64,000 bases of DNA. Origin: Acetobacter sp. (GTDB lineage: Bacteria > Pseudomonadota > Alphaproteobacteria > RF32 > CAG-239). Shown in pieces: positions 18,206 through 27,711 of the stretch (position 1 is the stretch's first letter; the number at the start of each line of letters is the position of its first letter). Both the position numbers and the translations under genes were made by a program. Below the pieces are notes generated by a model. That model had not been told where the DNA came from and did no database searches. It saw only the letters and a list, made by a program, of their open reading frames with translations. Where the stretch lies: contig JAMPED010000001.1 in assembly GCA_023665325.1 (NCBI GenBank), forward strand, positions 1 to 64,000, written 5' to 3'.

Positions 18206-20797
18206 ATGAAAAATCATCTTACTCTTATTGCTTTTACGGCAAGTTTACTCTGTTCAGTATCTTCTTTAGCTACCGATTCGGGACTTGTTAATAATGATAA
18301 AATTGAATCAATTAACGATACCTTTAGTGGGTACTATATTTATGATAGAGAGATGGGTGGTGCTGCGGTTCTTAATGGACCAGATGGTGAAATAGGGGAA
18401 ATTTCTGGCACATTTGAGTCCAATATGGTTGATTCATATAATGGCGGTGGGGGAGCAATTTTTAATTTTGGATATATCGGAGCGGTAAAAGATACTATTT
18501 TTGAAGAAAATGGTGTGCACGGTACTAGAGAAACTGCTGGTGGAGCTATCTCTAATGGGCGTTATGAACTACCAGTATTAGCAAGTGAAACTGGGGAAGA
18601 AAGGACTGTACAAAATTCGGGGATAGGCAAAATCGAAAATGTTACGTTTAAAAGAAATTATGTTAGTGTATCGCCCGCACCTGCAAGTTTAACTCCGTAT
18701 TCTACAACTGAAGGACTAGGCGGAGCTATCTATAATGAAAGTTCTATTGGTGCTATTAGTAATAGTCAATTTATTGAGAATGGCGTTATGGCTGATAGTG
18801 CTTTGGGAGGAGCTATATTTAACAATGGAGAGATGGGAAATATTACTAGTGATTTCATCGGTAATAGAGTGAATGGTAATTATGAAGGACTAGGTGGAGC
18901 TATAGCAAATAATGGTTTGATAAAAGATATTAGTGGAGAATTTAGAAAAAATCTTATTTCAGGTTATTTTGCTGCGGGGGGATCCATATATAATTCTGGA
19001 GATATTGGTACTGTAACAGCGGACTTTGTGGGTAACACTGTGATTGGTTATGAAGAGGCTTTAGGCGGAGCAATAGCTAATCAGGGGGGAGAACTTAAGC
19101 TGGTTAACTCTAATTTTTATGACAATTCTGTTTTAACATTATCTGGATCCTCAGCTCAGGGAGGAGCTGTGGCTGCTGAAAGAATTAAAGTTGTGGCGGA
19201 TGGGAAGAACAGTGAGTTTAAGGGAAACACTGCAAATGGTGTGAGCAATGCTTTGTTTGTATTTTCTCAACAAGGAAAGGTGAGTGCTTTAAATGATGAA
19301 TATCGTTATGGTTCATATCTCGATGTTGAAGCTAATAATTCGGGTAAAGTTATATTTGATGATGGGATAGATGGTACTGATTATGATGTCTATGTTTCAG
19401 GTGATGGCAGTGGAGAGGTTGTGTTTAACAATGTGGTTGATAATGTTTCCACTTTTAATGCGCAGTCTGGTTCGGTTTTCCATTTAGGTAAAAATGCAGA
19501 AATCAATACTTACGACTATAAAGCAGATAATGCTCTGTTAAAGGTTGATATGGCGGTTGATGCTGAGAATAAAAAAGTTCAGAGCGGTATTATCAACGTG
19601 AGTGGTGATGTTGAGGGTAAAACGCAGGTGATTGTGAATGCGGAGAATCCGGAAACTTTTGAAGGAGCTGCAGTTAAATTTGTGGATGCGCCTAATGATG
19701 TGGCAGATACAGCGGCGAGTTTTGATGTGGCACGTGTTGTCGGTAGTCCATATATGTGGCGTTCTAAAACGAATCTTGGGGGCGAAGAACAAGGAAACAG
19801 TTGGTATTTGGCGTTGACGGATGAAACGAATCCGGATTATGAAAAACCATCTTATGCCCCAGAAGTGGCAAACTATGCAGGAATCCAAAGCGCGGCGGTT
19901 GAACAGAATCGGAGTATTACGGACAGTGTTGCACGTGGAATTGCACCAGAAAAGAGCATTGATTGCTATGAAGAATCTTGCGGCGTGGCAGAGCAAGCTC
20001 TGCATAAAAAAGCTTGGATTGATGTAACGGTAGAGAATGCAGAGCTTAAATCACCAGTTGATATGGATGCGGATATTAAAGGCACAACAGCCGGTGTAGA
20101 CTTATATGCGGAGGGAGCTCATCGCGCAGGTGTGTTTGGCGCTTATCGTAATGGTAAATATGATGTTTCCGGCAAAGGCGATTACTACTCTTATATTGGT
20201 TCAGATATTAAAACAGACAGCTATTTAGGTGGTGCATATTATCAGTATAAACGTGATGATTGGCGTATGCTTGGAACAGCGTTTATTGGTAAACAACATA
20301 TGGATATCTCTACTGATGATCATATTGCTTTTGCCTCGACTGATGCATTACAGTTTGGTATGAGCGCTGAGGCGGCTAAACGGATTGCATTAGATGATTA
20401 TTTAAGTTTGGAGCCTAGTTTAGGTGTGCGCTATACGATGCTTGATATTGACACTCTGCACGATAATGTTGGCAAGACGGCGGTATTTGACACTGTACAT
20501 TATTTGGAAGCAGAACTTGGCTTAAAAGTTGAGCGTGTGTTCTGTCATAATAGTTGTACGAATCGGGCTTATGTGAAACCGAGTATTATTCAAACCGTTG
20601 TTAATGGCGGAAAAACGAAAATTTCTGGTTTGGAAAACAAGGTTAAATCGCTTAAAAATCAGACTCTTGGTAGAGTTGAAGTTGGTGGTGAATTTGGCTT
20701 GACTGATAGTTGGACAGGATTTGCTAGTACCGGTTATACGCTGGGTGATGATTATCAGGCATATGATCTGAACCTTGGTGTTAGTTATAAGTTTTAA
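18206..20797 (+). CDS. Autotransporter adhesin with beta-helix passenger and C-terminal beta-barrel
   Basis: This 863-residue type V secreted surface protein begins with a signal peptide (MKNHLTLIAFTASLLCSVSSLA). The passenger, about 25-570, has about eight repeats of a GGAIxNxGxIGxI unit (for example GGAIFNNGEMGNI, GGAIANNGLIKDI, GGSIYNSGDIGTV) with FxxN turns. This predicts a right-handed beta-helix of the polymorphic outer-membrane type. A linker leads into a beta-barrel of about 260 residues, ending in YDLNLGVSYKF with the terminal Phe recognised by the Bam machinery. GAAAGGA precedes the ATG. Its upstream region carries the inverted repeats at 18077-18180, so expression may be phase-variable. 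Ligand and function are unknown. Confidence 0.92.
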   Translation: MKNHLTLIAFTASLLCSVSSLATDSGLVNNDKIESINDTFSGYYIYDREMGGAAVLNGPDGEIGEISGTFESNMVDSYNGGGGAIFNFGYIGAVKDTIFEENGVHGTRETAGGAISNGRYELPVLASETGEERTVQNSGIGKIENVTFKRNYVSVSPAPASLTPYSTTEGLGGAIYNESSIGAISNSQFIENGVMADSALGGAIFNNGEMGNITSDFIGNRVNGNYEGLGGAIANNGLIKDISGEFRKNLISGYFAAGGSIYNSGDIGTVTADFVGNTVIGYEEALGGAIANQGGELKLVNSNFYDNSVLTLSGSSAQGGAVAAERIKVVADGKNSEFKGNTANGVSNALFVFSQQGKVSALNDEYRYGSYLDVEANNSGKVIFDDGIDGTDYDVYVSGDGSGEVVFNNVVDNVSTFNAQSGSVFHLGKNAEINTYDYKADNALLKVDMAVDAENKKVQSGIINVSGDVEGKTQVIVNAENPETFEGAAVKFVDAPNDVADTAASFDVARVVGSPYMWRSKTNLGGEEQGNSWYLALTDETNPDYEKPSYAPEVANYAGIQSAAVEQNRSITDSVARGIAPEKSIDCYEESCGVAEQALHKKAWIDVTVENAELKSPVDMDADIKGTTAGVDLYAEGAHRAGVFGAYRNGKYDVSGKGDYYSYIGSDIKTDSYLGGAYYQYKRDDWRMLGTAFIGKQHMDISTDDHIAFASTDALQFGMSAEAAKRIALDDYLSLEPSLGVRYTMLDIDTLHDNVGKTAVFDTVHYLEAELGLKVERVFCHNSCTNRAYVKPSIIQTVVNGGKTKISGLENKVKSLKNQTLGRVEVGGEFGLTDSWTGFASTGYTLGDDYQAYDLNLGVSYKF

Positions 20798-20810
20798 TTA
20801 TATTATAAAT

Positions 20811-20838
20811 AAAAGCCCCGCTGAAAAGCGGGGTTTTT
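20811..20838. terminator. Bidirectional intrinsic terminator
   Basis: CCCCGCT (20816-20822) pairs with AGCGGGG (20827-20833). It has T on the right and A on the left, and lies between the convergent autotransporter and carD genes. Confidence 0.85.
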
Positions 20839-20858
20839 ATGTGAGATATTTCAAAAAA

Positions 20859-21374
20859 TTAAGAATTTGCTAGACGACTGGCTACTGTTTCCAGTAACTT
20901 TTTGCTCGCATCTTCTACAGAGATATTTTCGTAAACGGCAACTTCGCTTGCCAAACGTTCTACAGCGTGTTCATAAATTTGGCGTTCGCTATAAGATTGC
21001 TCTGCAAGGTTTTCATTACGATACAAATCACGAATAACCTCTGCAACGGCAATTGGGTTGCCGGAGTTAATTTTATTCTCGTATTCTTGAGCACGTCTGG
21101 ACCACATAATCTTTTTTACTCTTGGCTTACCTTTTAAGGTTGCAAAGGTTTCTTTCATTGTGATGTCATCAGAAATTTTGCGCAAGCCAACTTTGTCAAG
21201 TTTGGTCATTGGAACGCGCAGAGTCATTTTATCTTTATCAAAGTTAACAACCAAGAGCTCAAGTTCGCTGCCGGCAATGGTTTGCTTGGCGATGTTCGTT
21301 ACTTTGCCAACGCCGTGGGTTGGGTAAACGACATATTCTCCAGAGTTGAAACTTACAACTGGGCTTTTTTTCAT
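20859..21374 (-). CDS. carD: CarD family transcriptional regulator
   Basis: This 171-residue RNA polymerase-binding protein stabilises open complexes at many promoters. The N-terminal RNA polymerase interaction domain resembles that of transcription-repair coupling factor (GEYVVYPTHGVGKVTNIAKQTIAGSELELLVVNFDKDKMTLRVPM). The C-terminal DNA-binding helical domain contains KIMWSRRAQEYENKINSGNPIAVAEVIRDLYRN. An AGGAGG lies about ten bases before the ATG. Single gene in its own transcription unit; the region between it and trmL is extremely AT-rich. Confidence 0.94.
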   Translation of the reverse strand: MKKSPVVSFNSGEYVVYPTHGVGKVTNIAKQTIAGSELELLVVNFDKDKMTLRVPMTKLDKVGLRKISDDITMKETFATLKGKPRVKKIMWSRRAQEYENKINSGNPIAVAEVIRDLYRNENLAEQSYSERQIYEHAVERLASEVAVYENISVEDASKKLLETVASRLANS

Positions 21375-21460
21375 ATTGGATAAACCTCCTAGGTGTGTAA
21401 TGCGTTATTATGAAAACGCTGTGACTATATCACATTTTTTGAAACAAATCTATACCTAAA

Positions 21461-21491
21461 ATTAAAAAAAATTAAAAAATTTTTAATTTTT
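21461..21491. other. AT-only palindrome between trmL and carD
   Basis: A run of A/T reads as an inverted repeat of roughly 13-14 bp per arm (AAAAAAATTAAAAA against TTTTTAATTTTTTT). It lies just past the trmL stop codon on the minus strand. It may act as a weak terminator for the secB-trmL unit; nothing else is visible in 21375-21507. Confidence 0.35.
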
Positions 21492-21507
21492 TTGTATAAT
21501 TATTTAA

Positions 21508-21981
21508 TTACAATCCTTTAGGGAATAAATCTGTTTGCCGTAGAGCTTCCCCGATGACCATTACCGCAGAAATTGCTACGTTTATTGAACGGGCATTTTG
21601 GTTCATTGGGATGAGTAGGCGAGCATCTGCTAGTTGATGAACAGCCTGAGGGACACCGGCACTTTCCCTCCCCATTAAGATAATATCGTTAGGTTGAAAT
21701 TTAAAGTCAACATAAGGTTGACTAGCGTGCGTTGTCAGTAAGATTATTCGACCGTATTCATCTGGATGCTGTTCACGATATTGTAAAAAATCTTCCCACG
21801 AATTGTGACGATGATATGCTGCGAGGTTTAGATAGTCCATACCGGCGCGTTTCATTGCTTTTTCGTTGAAAATAAAACCGCAAGGCTCAATAATATCTAA
21901 TGGTAAGTCTAGACACGCTCCTAAGCGCAGGAGCGTGCCAGTGTTTTGTGGAATATCGGGTTGAAATAATGCTAGTCTCAT
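21508..21981 (-). CDS. trmL: tRNA (cytidine/uridine-34 2'-O)-methyltransferase
   Basis: This 157-residue SPOUT methyltransferase 2'-O-methylates the wobble base of certain leucine tRNAs. The N-terminal LFQPDIPQNTGTLLRLGACLDLPLDIIEP and the knotted SAM site (ILMGRESAGVPQ, LLIPMNQNARSINVAISAVMVIGEALRQT) are typical of TrmL. It is one base downstream of secB on the same strand. The window also carries tRNA-Leu(UAA), a natural TrmL substrate, at 60881. Confidence 0.95.
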   Translation of the reverse strand: MRLALFQPDIPQNTGTLLRLGACLDLPLDIIEPCGFIFNEKAMKRAGMDYLNLAAYHRHNSWEDFLQYREQHPDEYGRIILLTTHASQPYVDFKFQPNDIILMGRESAGVPQAVHQLADARLLIPMNQNARSINVAISAVMVIGEALRQTDLFPKGL

Positions 21982-21982
21982 A

Positions 21983-22426
21983 TTAGTTTATCTTTGTGCT
22001 TTGTTCTTTTTTGTTTTTATAAACTTCTGCAAAGTTTATAGGGGCTAACATCAGTGGTGGCATTCCTGCTTCAGCTAAATTTGAAGAAATAATTTGACGG
22101 GCATATGGGAAAAGCAATGTTGGAATTTCTATATATAATGCGCCTTCTAATGCTTCTTCTGGTAAATTGGCAATACACGCTGCTGCGTATGATAGTTCGA
22201 AAATGAATAATTTATCATTTTCAATGTCTGCATTGATGCGTAAGTTTAGAGTTACTTCGTATTGATTTTCAGCAACTTTATTGGCATCAATATTTAAGTC
22301 AATATTTAGTTTGGGTTGAGTGCTTAATTTATTAAAGATTTGTGGTGCGTGAGGAATTTCCAACGACATATCTTTAATGTATTGCATTGTGATTGCGAGC
22401 TCAGGCGTAGCGTTTGTTTGTGTCAT
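21983..22426 (-). CDS. secB: Protein-export chaperone SecB
   Basis: This 147-residue tetrameric cytoplasmic chaperone hands preproteins to SecA. Family features include the N-terminal YIKDMSLEIPHAPQIF, the LNIDANKVAENQYEVTLNLRINADIENDKLFIFELSYAA strands, and the FPYARQIISSNLAEAGMPPLMLAPINFAEVYK signature. The ATG at 22426 has GAAAGGAT upstream. It is divergent from the tim44-like gene; this arrangement is common in alphaproteobacteria. Confidence 0.96.
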   Translation of the reverse strand: MTQTNATPELAITMQYIKDMSLEIPHAPQIFNKLSTQPKLNIDLNIDANKVAENQYEVTLNLRINADIENDKLFIFELSYAAACIANLPEEALEGALYIEIPTLLFPYARQIISSNLAEAGMPPLMLAPINFAEVYKNKKEQSTKIN

Positions 22427-22552
22427 TTTTCATCCTTTCTAAATGTTCTTTTGGTTATAATATAGAGTTTTATTTTTATACGTCAAATATTATAGTTGAT
22501 AATAAAGATATTTGAAGCTATATTTATATAAAATTTAATTAAGGTTAGGAAA

Positions 22553-23197
22553 ATGTCAGGATATTTGGATATTATATTTTTGCTTGTTTTGGTAGTGTTT
22601 ATCTTTGGAAAACTTAAAAATGTGCTGGGAACAGGGGCTGAAGATGCAAAAGTGATTATGATTCCGAAAGAGCAATTTGATAAGGTTTATAAAGAATTGA
22701 AAAAAAATGCACAAAGCGGTGTGGGAGAAATGGCTGTTGATTTTGCTACCTTATCTCCACTGGATAGAGAATTAGTTAAAATTCCTAATTTTAATAAAAA
22801 ACAATTTATTAAAGGTGCTCAAAGAGCTTTTGAGGCAATTCTTTCTGCCTTTAGTAAGGGAGATATACAGACACTTTCTTCGTTGGTTGATAAAGATTTG
22901 TTAGCGCGAATCGCGAATGTTATCAATGCTCGTAAAGAAAAAGGAATAATTACAGAGATGGATTTGATTAGTTTTGTGAAAACAGAAATCGAATCGGTGA
23001 GTTTTGTGAGTGAAGATAAGGTTAATCTTATTGTTAAATTTGTGAGTGAACAGGTTAATTTGTTAAAAGATGCAGAAGGGGATGTTATTGAGGGGGATGA
23101 AAATTATGTTCAAACAATTTCGGATGTATGGACATTTGAAAAAAGTTTGAACCCTAAAGTTAACAATTGGATGTTGTGTTCGACGAAAAAATGCTGA
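22553..23197 (+). CDS. Tim44-like domain protein
   Basis: This 214-residue membrane-associated protein has a short hydrophobic N-terminus (YLDIIFLLVLVVFIFGKLKNVLG) and a Tim44/MBA1-like C-terminal domain. Signature pieces are FLKGAQRAFEAILSAFSKGD-like (here FIKGAQRAFEAILSAFSKG), LSSLVDKDLLARIANVINARKEKG, and the C-terminal VQTISDVWTFEKSLNPKVNNWML. Bacterial homologues are the presumed relatives of mitochondrial TIM44, with an ill-defined role at the inner membrane. The next gene starts inside its stop region (ATGCTGA), so translation is coupled to mltA. This is the usual alphaproteobacterial secB/tim44/mltA/smr neighbourhood. Confidence 0.92.
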   Translation: MSGYLDIIFLLVLVVFIFGKLKNVLGTGAEDAKVIMIPKEQFDKVYKELKKNAQSGVGEMAVDFATLSPLDRELVKIPNFNKKQFIKGAQRAFEAILSAFSKGDIQTLSSLVDKDLLARIANVINARKEKGIITEMDLISFVKTEIESVSFVSEDKVNLIVKFVSEQVNLLKDAEGDVIEGDENYVQTISDVWTFEKSLNPKVNNWMLCSTKKC

Positions 23198-24357
23198 GAC
23201 GTATTCTTTTATCACTGGTTATTCTTTTGGTTGCCTCTTGTAGAAAAGATGAGGTTGAAGTTGCGCCGGTTAAAAATCAACAGTTTGAGCTGCAAGAAAG
23301 CAGCTTTTCTGTTTTAAAAAATTGGAAAAATGAAAAGTTAGATTCGTTTGATATTCCTTTGAAGGATGTTTGCAATGTTATGCTAAAAAAAACAGCAAAG
23401 TCTTTGCAAAGTGAGTATTGGGGGTATTCTTTAGATGTTTATAAAAAACATTGTAAAAAGATGCTAGAGTTTACGGATAATAATGAATTAAAAAACTATA
23501 TTGAAAATAATTTTACTCCCTATTTAGTTAAAGCAAATGGTCATTCAGAGGGGAAGTTTACTTCATATTATGAGGCAGAGTTGCGAGCAAGTTTTGAGCG
23601 TGGTGGAAAATATCAATATCCAATTTATGGTAAACCTAAAGATTTGATAGAGATAAATTTGCGAGATTTTGATACTTCTTTACCAAACCAGCGGTTGGTT
23701 GGGCGTGTAAAAAATGGTAAATTGGTTAAATATTATACGCGTAGGGAAGTCGATGAGGGAAAGATTGATGCTCCAATTATTCTTTGGGGAGATGATTTAG
23801 TTGATATATATATTATGCAAATTCAGGGAGCTGCGGTGGCAACATTGCCAGATGGTAAACAGGTTCGCGTGGGTTATGCCGATAATAATGGGCATCGTTT
23901 TCGGGGAATCGGATCGATTTTACTAGAGAAAGGACTGATAAAATCTGGGGAAGCCTCTATGTCCAAAATTCGGCAATGGCTTAAAAATAACGGGGAATCG
24001 GCAAAAAAGAATATGTTGCTTAATGATAGGTACATTTTTCATAAGATTGTAGAGGCGGAAGGTCCAATTGGGGCAATGGGATTACCTTTGGTTGCAGGGC
24101 GTAGTTTGGCTGTTGATAGGACATATATCCCTCTTGGTTCAATAATGTGGTTAGAAACATCTGGTCCGGATGGAGAGGCTCTTCATAAATTGATAATGGC
24201 AGAAGATATTGGTAGTGCTATTAAAGGTGGTGTTCGTGGAGATTATTTTTGGGGGCACGGAGAAGATGCACTTAACTCTGCAGGACGGATGAACTCTAAA
24301 GGGAGATATTTTGTTTTGTTGCCGAAAGATGCTGAGGTTAAAATCTATGGCAGATGA
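23191..24357 (+). CDS. mltA: Membrane-bound lytic murein transglycosylase A
   Basis: This 388-residue outer-membrane lipoprotein cleaves glycan strands of peptidoglycan, leaving 1,6-anhydromuramic ends. I start it at the ATG at 23191, which gives MLRRILLSLVILLVASC, a signal peptide with lipobox (V-A-S-C). The in-frame start at 23167 would spoil this. The MltA domain includes GKFTSYYEAELRAS, the YGKPKDLIEI stretch and GDDLVDIYIMQIQGAA. The C-terminal 3D domain (GRSLAVDRTYIPLGSIMWLET ... AEDIGSAIKGGVRGDYFWGHG) carries the catalytic aspartates. It overlaps the smr gene by 11 bases at its 3' end. Confidence 0.95.
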   Translation: MLRRILLSLVILLVASCRKDEVEVAPVKNQQFELQESSFSVLKNWKNEKLDSFDIPLKDVCNVMLKKTAKSLQSEYWGYSLDVYKKHCKKMLEFTDNNELKNYIENNFTPYLVKANGHSEGKFTSYYEAELRASFERGGKYQYPIYGKPKDLIEINLRDFDTSLPNQRLVGRVKNGKLVKYYTRREVDEGKIDAPIILWGDDLVDIYIMQIQGAAVATLPDGKQVRVGYADNNGHRFRGIGSILLEKGLIKSGEASMSKIRQWLKNNGESAKKNMLLNDRYIFHKIVEAEGPIGAMGLPLVAGRSLAVDRTYIPLGSIMWLETSGPDGEALHKLIMAEDIGSAIKGGVRGDYFWGHGEDALNSAGRMNSKGRYFVLLPKDAEVKIYGR

Positions 24358-24856
24358 GGAAGTTTGGCAAGAGGCGGTTAAGGGGGTACAAAGGTTAAAA
24401 ACTAATCGACACATTGATGAAATTGTACCAAGAGAAATAGTGTTACGACGTGATAAAGTAACAACAGTAACATTTGATGTGTTAAAAAGTGGTCGGTCAG
24501 TTGCGAAGGATGATTTCTCACAGATGGATGGAGGGTTGGCGCGACGATTTAAACGGGAAGAGTTTAAAGTTGAAGCAACACTTGATTTGCACGGTGTAAC
24601 AGAGAAAGCTGCGTATGGTGCAGTATGTGATTTTATTAAATCTGCGTTTAATACTTCTAGACGTTGTGTGATGATTGTGACAGGCAAAGGATGGGATGAT
24701 ACACCTTTTAGTGGGAAGGGAGTTCTAAGAAAATCTGTTCCGGAGTGGTTATCTCATTCAGAAATTAGTCCGCTTATTTTAGGATTTAAGAATCCATCAG
24801 AGGCGATGGGCGGTGCAGGTGCACTGTATATTTTATTACGTAAAAAGCAAAAATAA
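24347..24856 (+). CDS. Smr/MutS2-type domain protein
   Basis: This 169-residue protein has a charged N-terminal region and a C-terminal Smr domain (LDLHGVTEKAAYGAVCDFI, RCVMIVTGKGW, GVLRKSVPEWL, GGAGALYILLRK). The Smr signature LDLHG and TGKG loop suggest a nuclease or nucleic-acid-binding fold. I start it at the ATG at 24347 (MADEEVW), preceded by GAGG, and reject the upstream in-frame ATG at 24311. It is the last gene of the tim44-mltA-smr operon and is followed by a strong terminator. Confidence 0.9.
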   Translation: MADEEVWQEAVKGVQRLKTNRHIDEIVPREIVLRRDKVTTVTFDVLKSGRSVAKDDFSQMDGGLARRFKREEFKVEATLDLHGVTEKAAYGAVCDFIKSAFNTSRRCVMIVTGKGWDDTPFSGKGVLRKSVPEWLSHSEISPLILGFKNPSEAMGGAGALYILLRKKQK

Positions 24857-24888
24857 AAAAAGACCACGTTTTAGAGCGTGGTCTTTTT
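24857..24888. terminator. Bidirectional intrinsic terminator
   Basis: GACCACG (24862-24868) pairs with CGTGGTC (24877-24883), flanked by A on the left and T on the right. It separates the smr gene from convergent valS. Confidence 0.9.
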
Positions 24889-24902
24889 ATGTTTTAGGTT
24901 AT

Positions 24903-27512
24903 TTAGCAGACTTTTTTCTTTTCCGGTACGAAGTTTTGATCAAGCTTAATATCTTCAATAGAAAGTTCGTCGGCAATAGTGTAAGATATACCGTTTGCAT
25001 TGATGTTACCAACGTTTAATAGGTCAGCATCATTAGCTTTTAAACAATCAATTGTTTCACTGTTTGCTTTAATGTTCAAACTCAATACCGGATTTTTTTG
25101 TGATTTATTTTCAATTGTTTTTTGTTTGCGGATTTCCGTTGAAACAGTAGAAACAGTATCATAAAGCAGTGTATTTTCTTCAGCATAATCTGATAAATTA
25201 TCTAAAGATGTCCAAAGTTCTTTATGAACAGAGATATCTGTATTTTGTTTCCACGGACGAGCTTGATAAACCTCTTCAGTAATAAACGGACAGAAGGGGG
25301 CTAACAATTTGATAAATGTATCCAAAGAGAGTTTTAATGTGGCGATTGCGGAGGCATTATCTTCAGAATAAGCACGCTTTTTAACAATCTCAACATAGTT
25401 ATCACAGAAATCCCAAAAACGTGTTTCAATGGCATCTAAGGCTAAAGAATAGTCATAGTTTTCGAAACTCTGTGTTGCAGATTTAACTGTGTTTGTTAAT
25501 TTTTTAATCCAAGATTTATCTAGTGTATTAGTGATATCTGCGGTGTAATTTGCAGAGGTTGAGTTACCTACTATCATAAATACAAATTTGCTTGCATTGT
25601 AGATTTTAACAACTAGCTTGCGTCCTTGTTGCATCATTTTTTCTTCAAATGCAGTATCAGCGCCCAATTTAGCTTTTGCAGCCCAATAGCGAACAGCATC
25701 AGCGGAATGATTTTCAATTAAATGCATCGGAGTAACAACGTTTCCTTTGGATTTGCTCATCTTTTTACGATCAGGATCAAGAATGAAACCGCTGATAAGT
25801 GTTTTGTACCACGGAATAGTATTTTCGTGCATTAAGCTTTTAGCAACAGTATAGAATGCCCAAGTGCGAATGATATCGTGTGCTTGCGGGCGAATATCAA
25901 ACGGCATTGAGAGATTAGTCTTATCTCCTGCTTGAGCTAAAGCAATTTGAGGCGTCAGAGAAGATGTTGCCCACGTGTCCATAATATCAGGGTCGCCAGC
26001 AAAACCGTTTGGTTGGTTTCTTTGTGCCTCAGTGTAGCCAGTTGGAACGTCTGCCATTGGGTCAATAGGCAATTGCTCTTCTGATGGCAGGATGATATTA
26101 TTATAATCAATATTACCATCAGCGTCAATTTTGTACCAAACAGGGAATGGAACACCAAAATAACGCTGACGACTGATGCACCAATCTTGATTTAATCCTT
26201 CAGTCCAAGTTTCATAGCGATGTTGCATATAGGCGGGCAGCCATTCAATTTTACGACCTGCTTTAAGCATTTCTTCTTTCATATCCATTAAGTTTATAAA
26301 CCATTGACGAGAAGAAACGAATTCAAGTGGTAGGTTTCCTTTTTCATAAAATTTGACTGGATGAACAATCTTTTTAGGTTCACCAATAAGAAAACCTTGT
26401 TCTTTAAGCATTTCAGCAACTTTTTTCTTGGCAATGTGCGCCGGTAAGCCGATAATTTGGTTGAAGTTCTTTTGTGCTTCTTCTTTATTTAAAGTGGTAA
26501 ATACACCCTCACCATAGGTGATGTTCATAATTTTACCATCTTGACCGATAATTTGTTTAATTGGTAAACCGGATTTTTTCCACCAAGCAACGTCTGCAGC
26601 GTCACCAAAGGTGCAAACCATCATAATGCCAGTACCTTTGTCTTTTTCGGCGTGTTCAGACGGAACAATTGGTACAGGAATGTTAAACAATGGAACAATG
26701 GCGGTTTTGCCAAATAGGTGCTTGTAGCGTTCGTCATCAGGGTGGGCAACGATGGCTAAGCAAGCGGCTAATAGTTCTGGGCGAGTGGTGGCAATAGTAA
26801 AGGTTTCATCGCTGTCTTTAACACTAAAGCGAATATCGTGGAAAAAACCTTCCATTTCTTTATCTTCTACTTCAGCCTGAGAAACGGCAGATTTGAAAGT
26901 TACGTCCCACATAATCGGTGCTTCAACGGCAACAAGCTTACCTTTTTTGTATAAATCTAAGAAAGACTGTTGAGAAAGTTTGATAGATTTGGGGCTGATG
27001 GTGGAATAAGTTAAGTTCCAGTCATAAGAGTGCCCAATACGGCGGAAAACGTTTTCAAAGATTTTTTCATCTTCGGCGGTTAAGATTTCGCAAGCCTCAA
27101 TAAAGTTTTTGCGAGAGATTTCTTTGCGTTCATCTTTAGCATTTTCTGTGTGAACAGGTTTGAAATTTGGGTCGTATGCCACTTTGGGGTTGCAAGTAAT
27201 GTTGTAATAGTTTTGAACACGGCGTTCGGTTGGCAAACCATTATCATCCCAGCCGATGGGGTAAAAGACGGCTTTACCTTGCATCCGTTGATAACGGGCG
27301 ATAATGTCTGTTTGGGTGTAGCTAAAAATGTGTCCGATGTGCAAAGAACCAGAGACGGTTGGTGGTGGGGTATCAATCATAAAGCTGTTATCGCGACTTT
27401 GGGTGGCATCATATTTATAAACTTCATTATTACTCCAATATGCATCACAGCGTTTTTCAATTTCTACCGCATTAAATTGTTTATCTAATCCCTGTTCTTC
27501 TTTGTAAGACAT
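24903..27512 (-). CDS. valS: Valyl-tRNA synthetase (short, archaeal-like type)
   Basis: This 869-residue class I synthetase charges tRNA-Val. HIGH appears in PPPTVSGSLHIGHIFSY and KMSKS in DPDRKKMSKSKGN. The editing domain (TTRPELLAACLAIVAHPDDERY) and the tRNA-binding C-terminal part are present. The long C-terminal coiled coil of E. coli ValRS is missing, and motifs such as DTWATSSLTPQ resemble the archaeal-type ValRS known in Rickettsia and some other alphaproteobacteria. The ATG at 27512 (MSYKEEQG) has a GGAG ten bases upstream and is preferred over 27539. Confidence 0.95.
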   Translation of the reverse strand: MSYKEEQGLDKQFNAVEIEKRCDAYWSNNEVYKYDATQSRDNSFMIDTPPPTVSGSLHIGHIFSYTQTDIIARYQRMQGKAVFYPIGWDDNGLPTERRVQNYYNITCNPKVAYDPNFKPVHTENAKDERKEISRKNFIEACEILTAEDEKIFENVFRRIGHSYDWNLTYSTISPKSIKLSQQSFLDLYKKGKLVAVEAPIMWDVTFKSAVSQAEVEDKEMEGFFHDIRFSVKDSDETFTIATTRPELLAACLAIVAHPDDERYKHLFGKTAIVPLFNIPVPIVPSEHAEKDKGTGIMMVCTFGDAADVAWWKKSGLPIKQIIGQDGKIMNITYGEGVFTTLNKEEAQKNFNQIIGLPAHIAKKKVAEMLKEQGFLIGEPKKIVHPVKFYEKGNLPLEFVSSRQWFINLMDMKEEMLKAGRKIEWLPAYMQHRYETWTEGLNQDWCISRQRYFGVPFPVWYKIDADGNIDYNNIILPSEEQLPIDPMADVPTGYTEAQRNQPNGFAGDPDIMDTWATSSLTPQIALAQAGDKTNLSMPFDIRPQAHDIIRTWAFYTVAKSLMHENTIPWYKTLISGFILDPDRKKMSKSKGNVVTPMHLIENHSADAVRYWAAKAKLGADTAFEEKMMQQGRKLVVKIYNASKFVFMIVGNSTSANYTADITNTLDKSWIKKLTNTVKSATQSFENYDYSLALDAIETRFWDFCDNYVEIVKKRAYSEDNASAIATLKLSLDTFIKLLAPFCPFITEEVYQARPWKQNTDISVHKELWTSLDNLSDYAEENTLLYDTVSTVSTEIRKQKTIENKSQKNPVLSLNIKANSETIDCLKANDADLLNVGNINANGISYTIADELSIEDIKLDQNFVPEKKKVC

Positions 27513-27665
27513 TTTACGTTCACTCCAATAAAAAATCAAATTTCAAGGGATTTTATCAAATGTGGTTTTAAAAGTAAAGTGTTTTGATTTGGCGGCTTTA
27601 AAGTCTAAACATTAAGATTTTGGATAAAACAGGAGTCCAAATAGACAGAAGTTTTTAAAAAAGTG

Positions 27666-27694
27666 TTGAAAAAAGGAAATAAATGTGTTAAAGT
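27666..27694 (+). promoter_or_regulatory. Sigma-70-like promoter of the first tandem surface-protein gene
   Basis: TTGAAA (27666-27671) and TAAAGT (27689-27694) are 17 bases apart. The identical promoter is at 29056-29084. Confidence 0.55.
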
Positions 27695-27711
27695 AAAGTA
27701 GTAAAAAGATT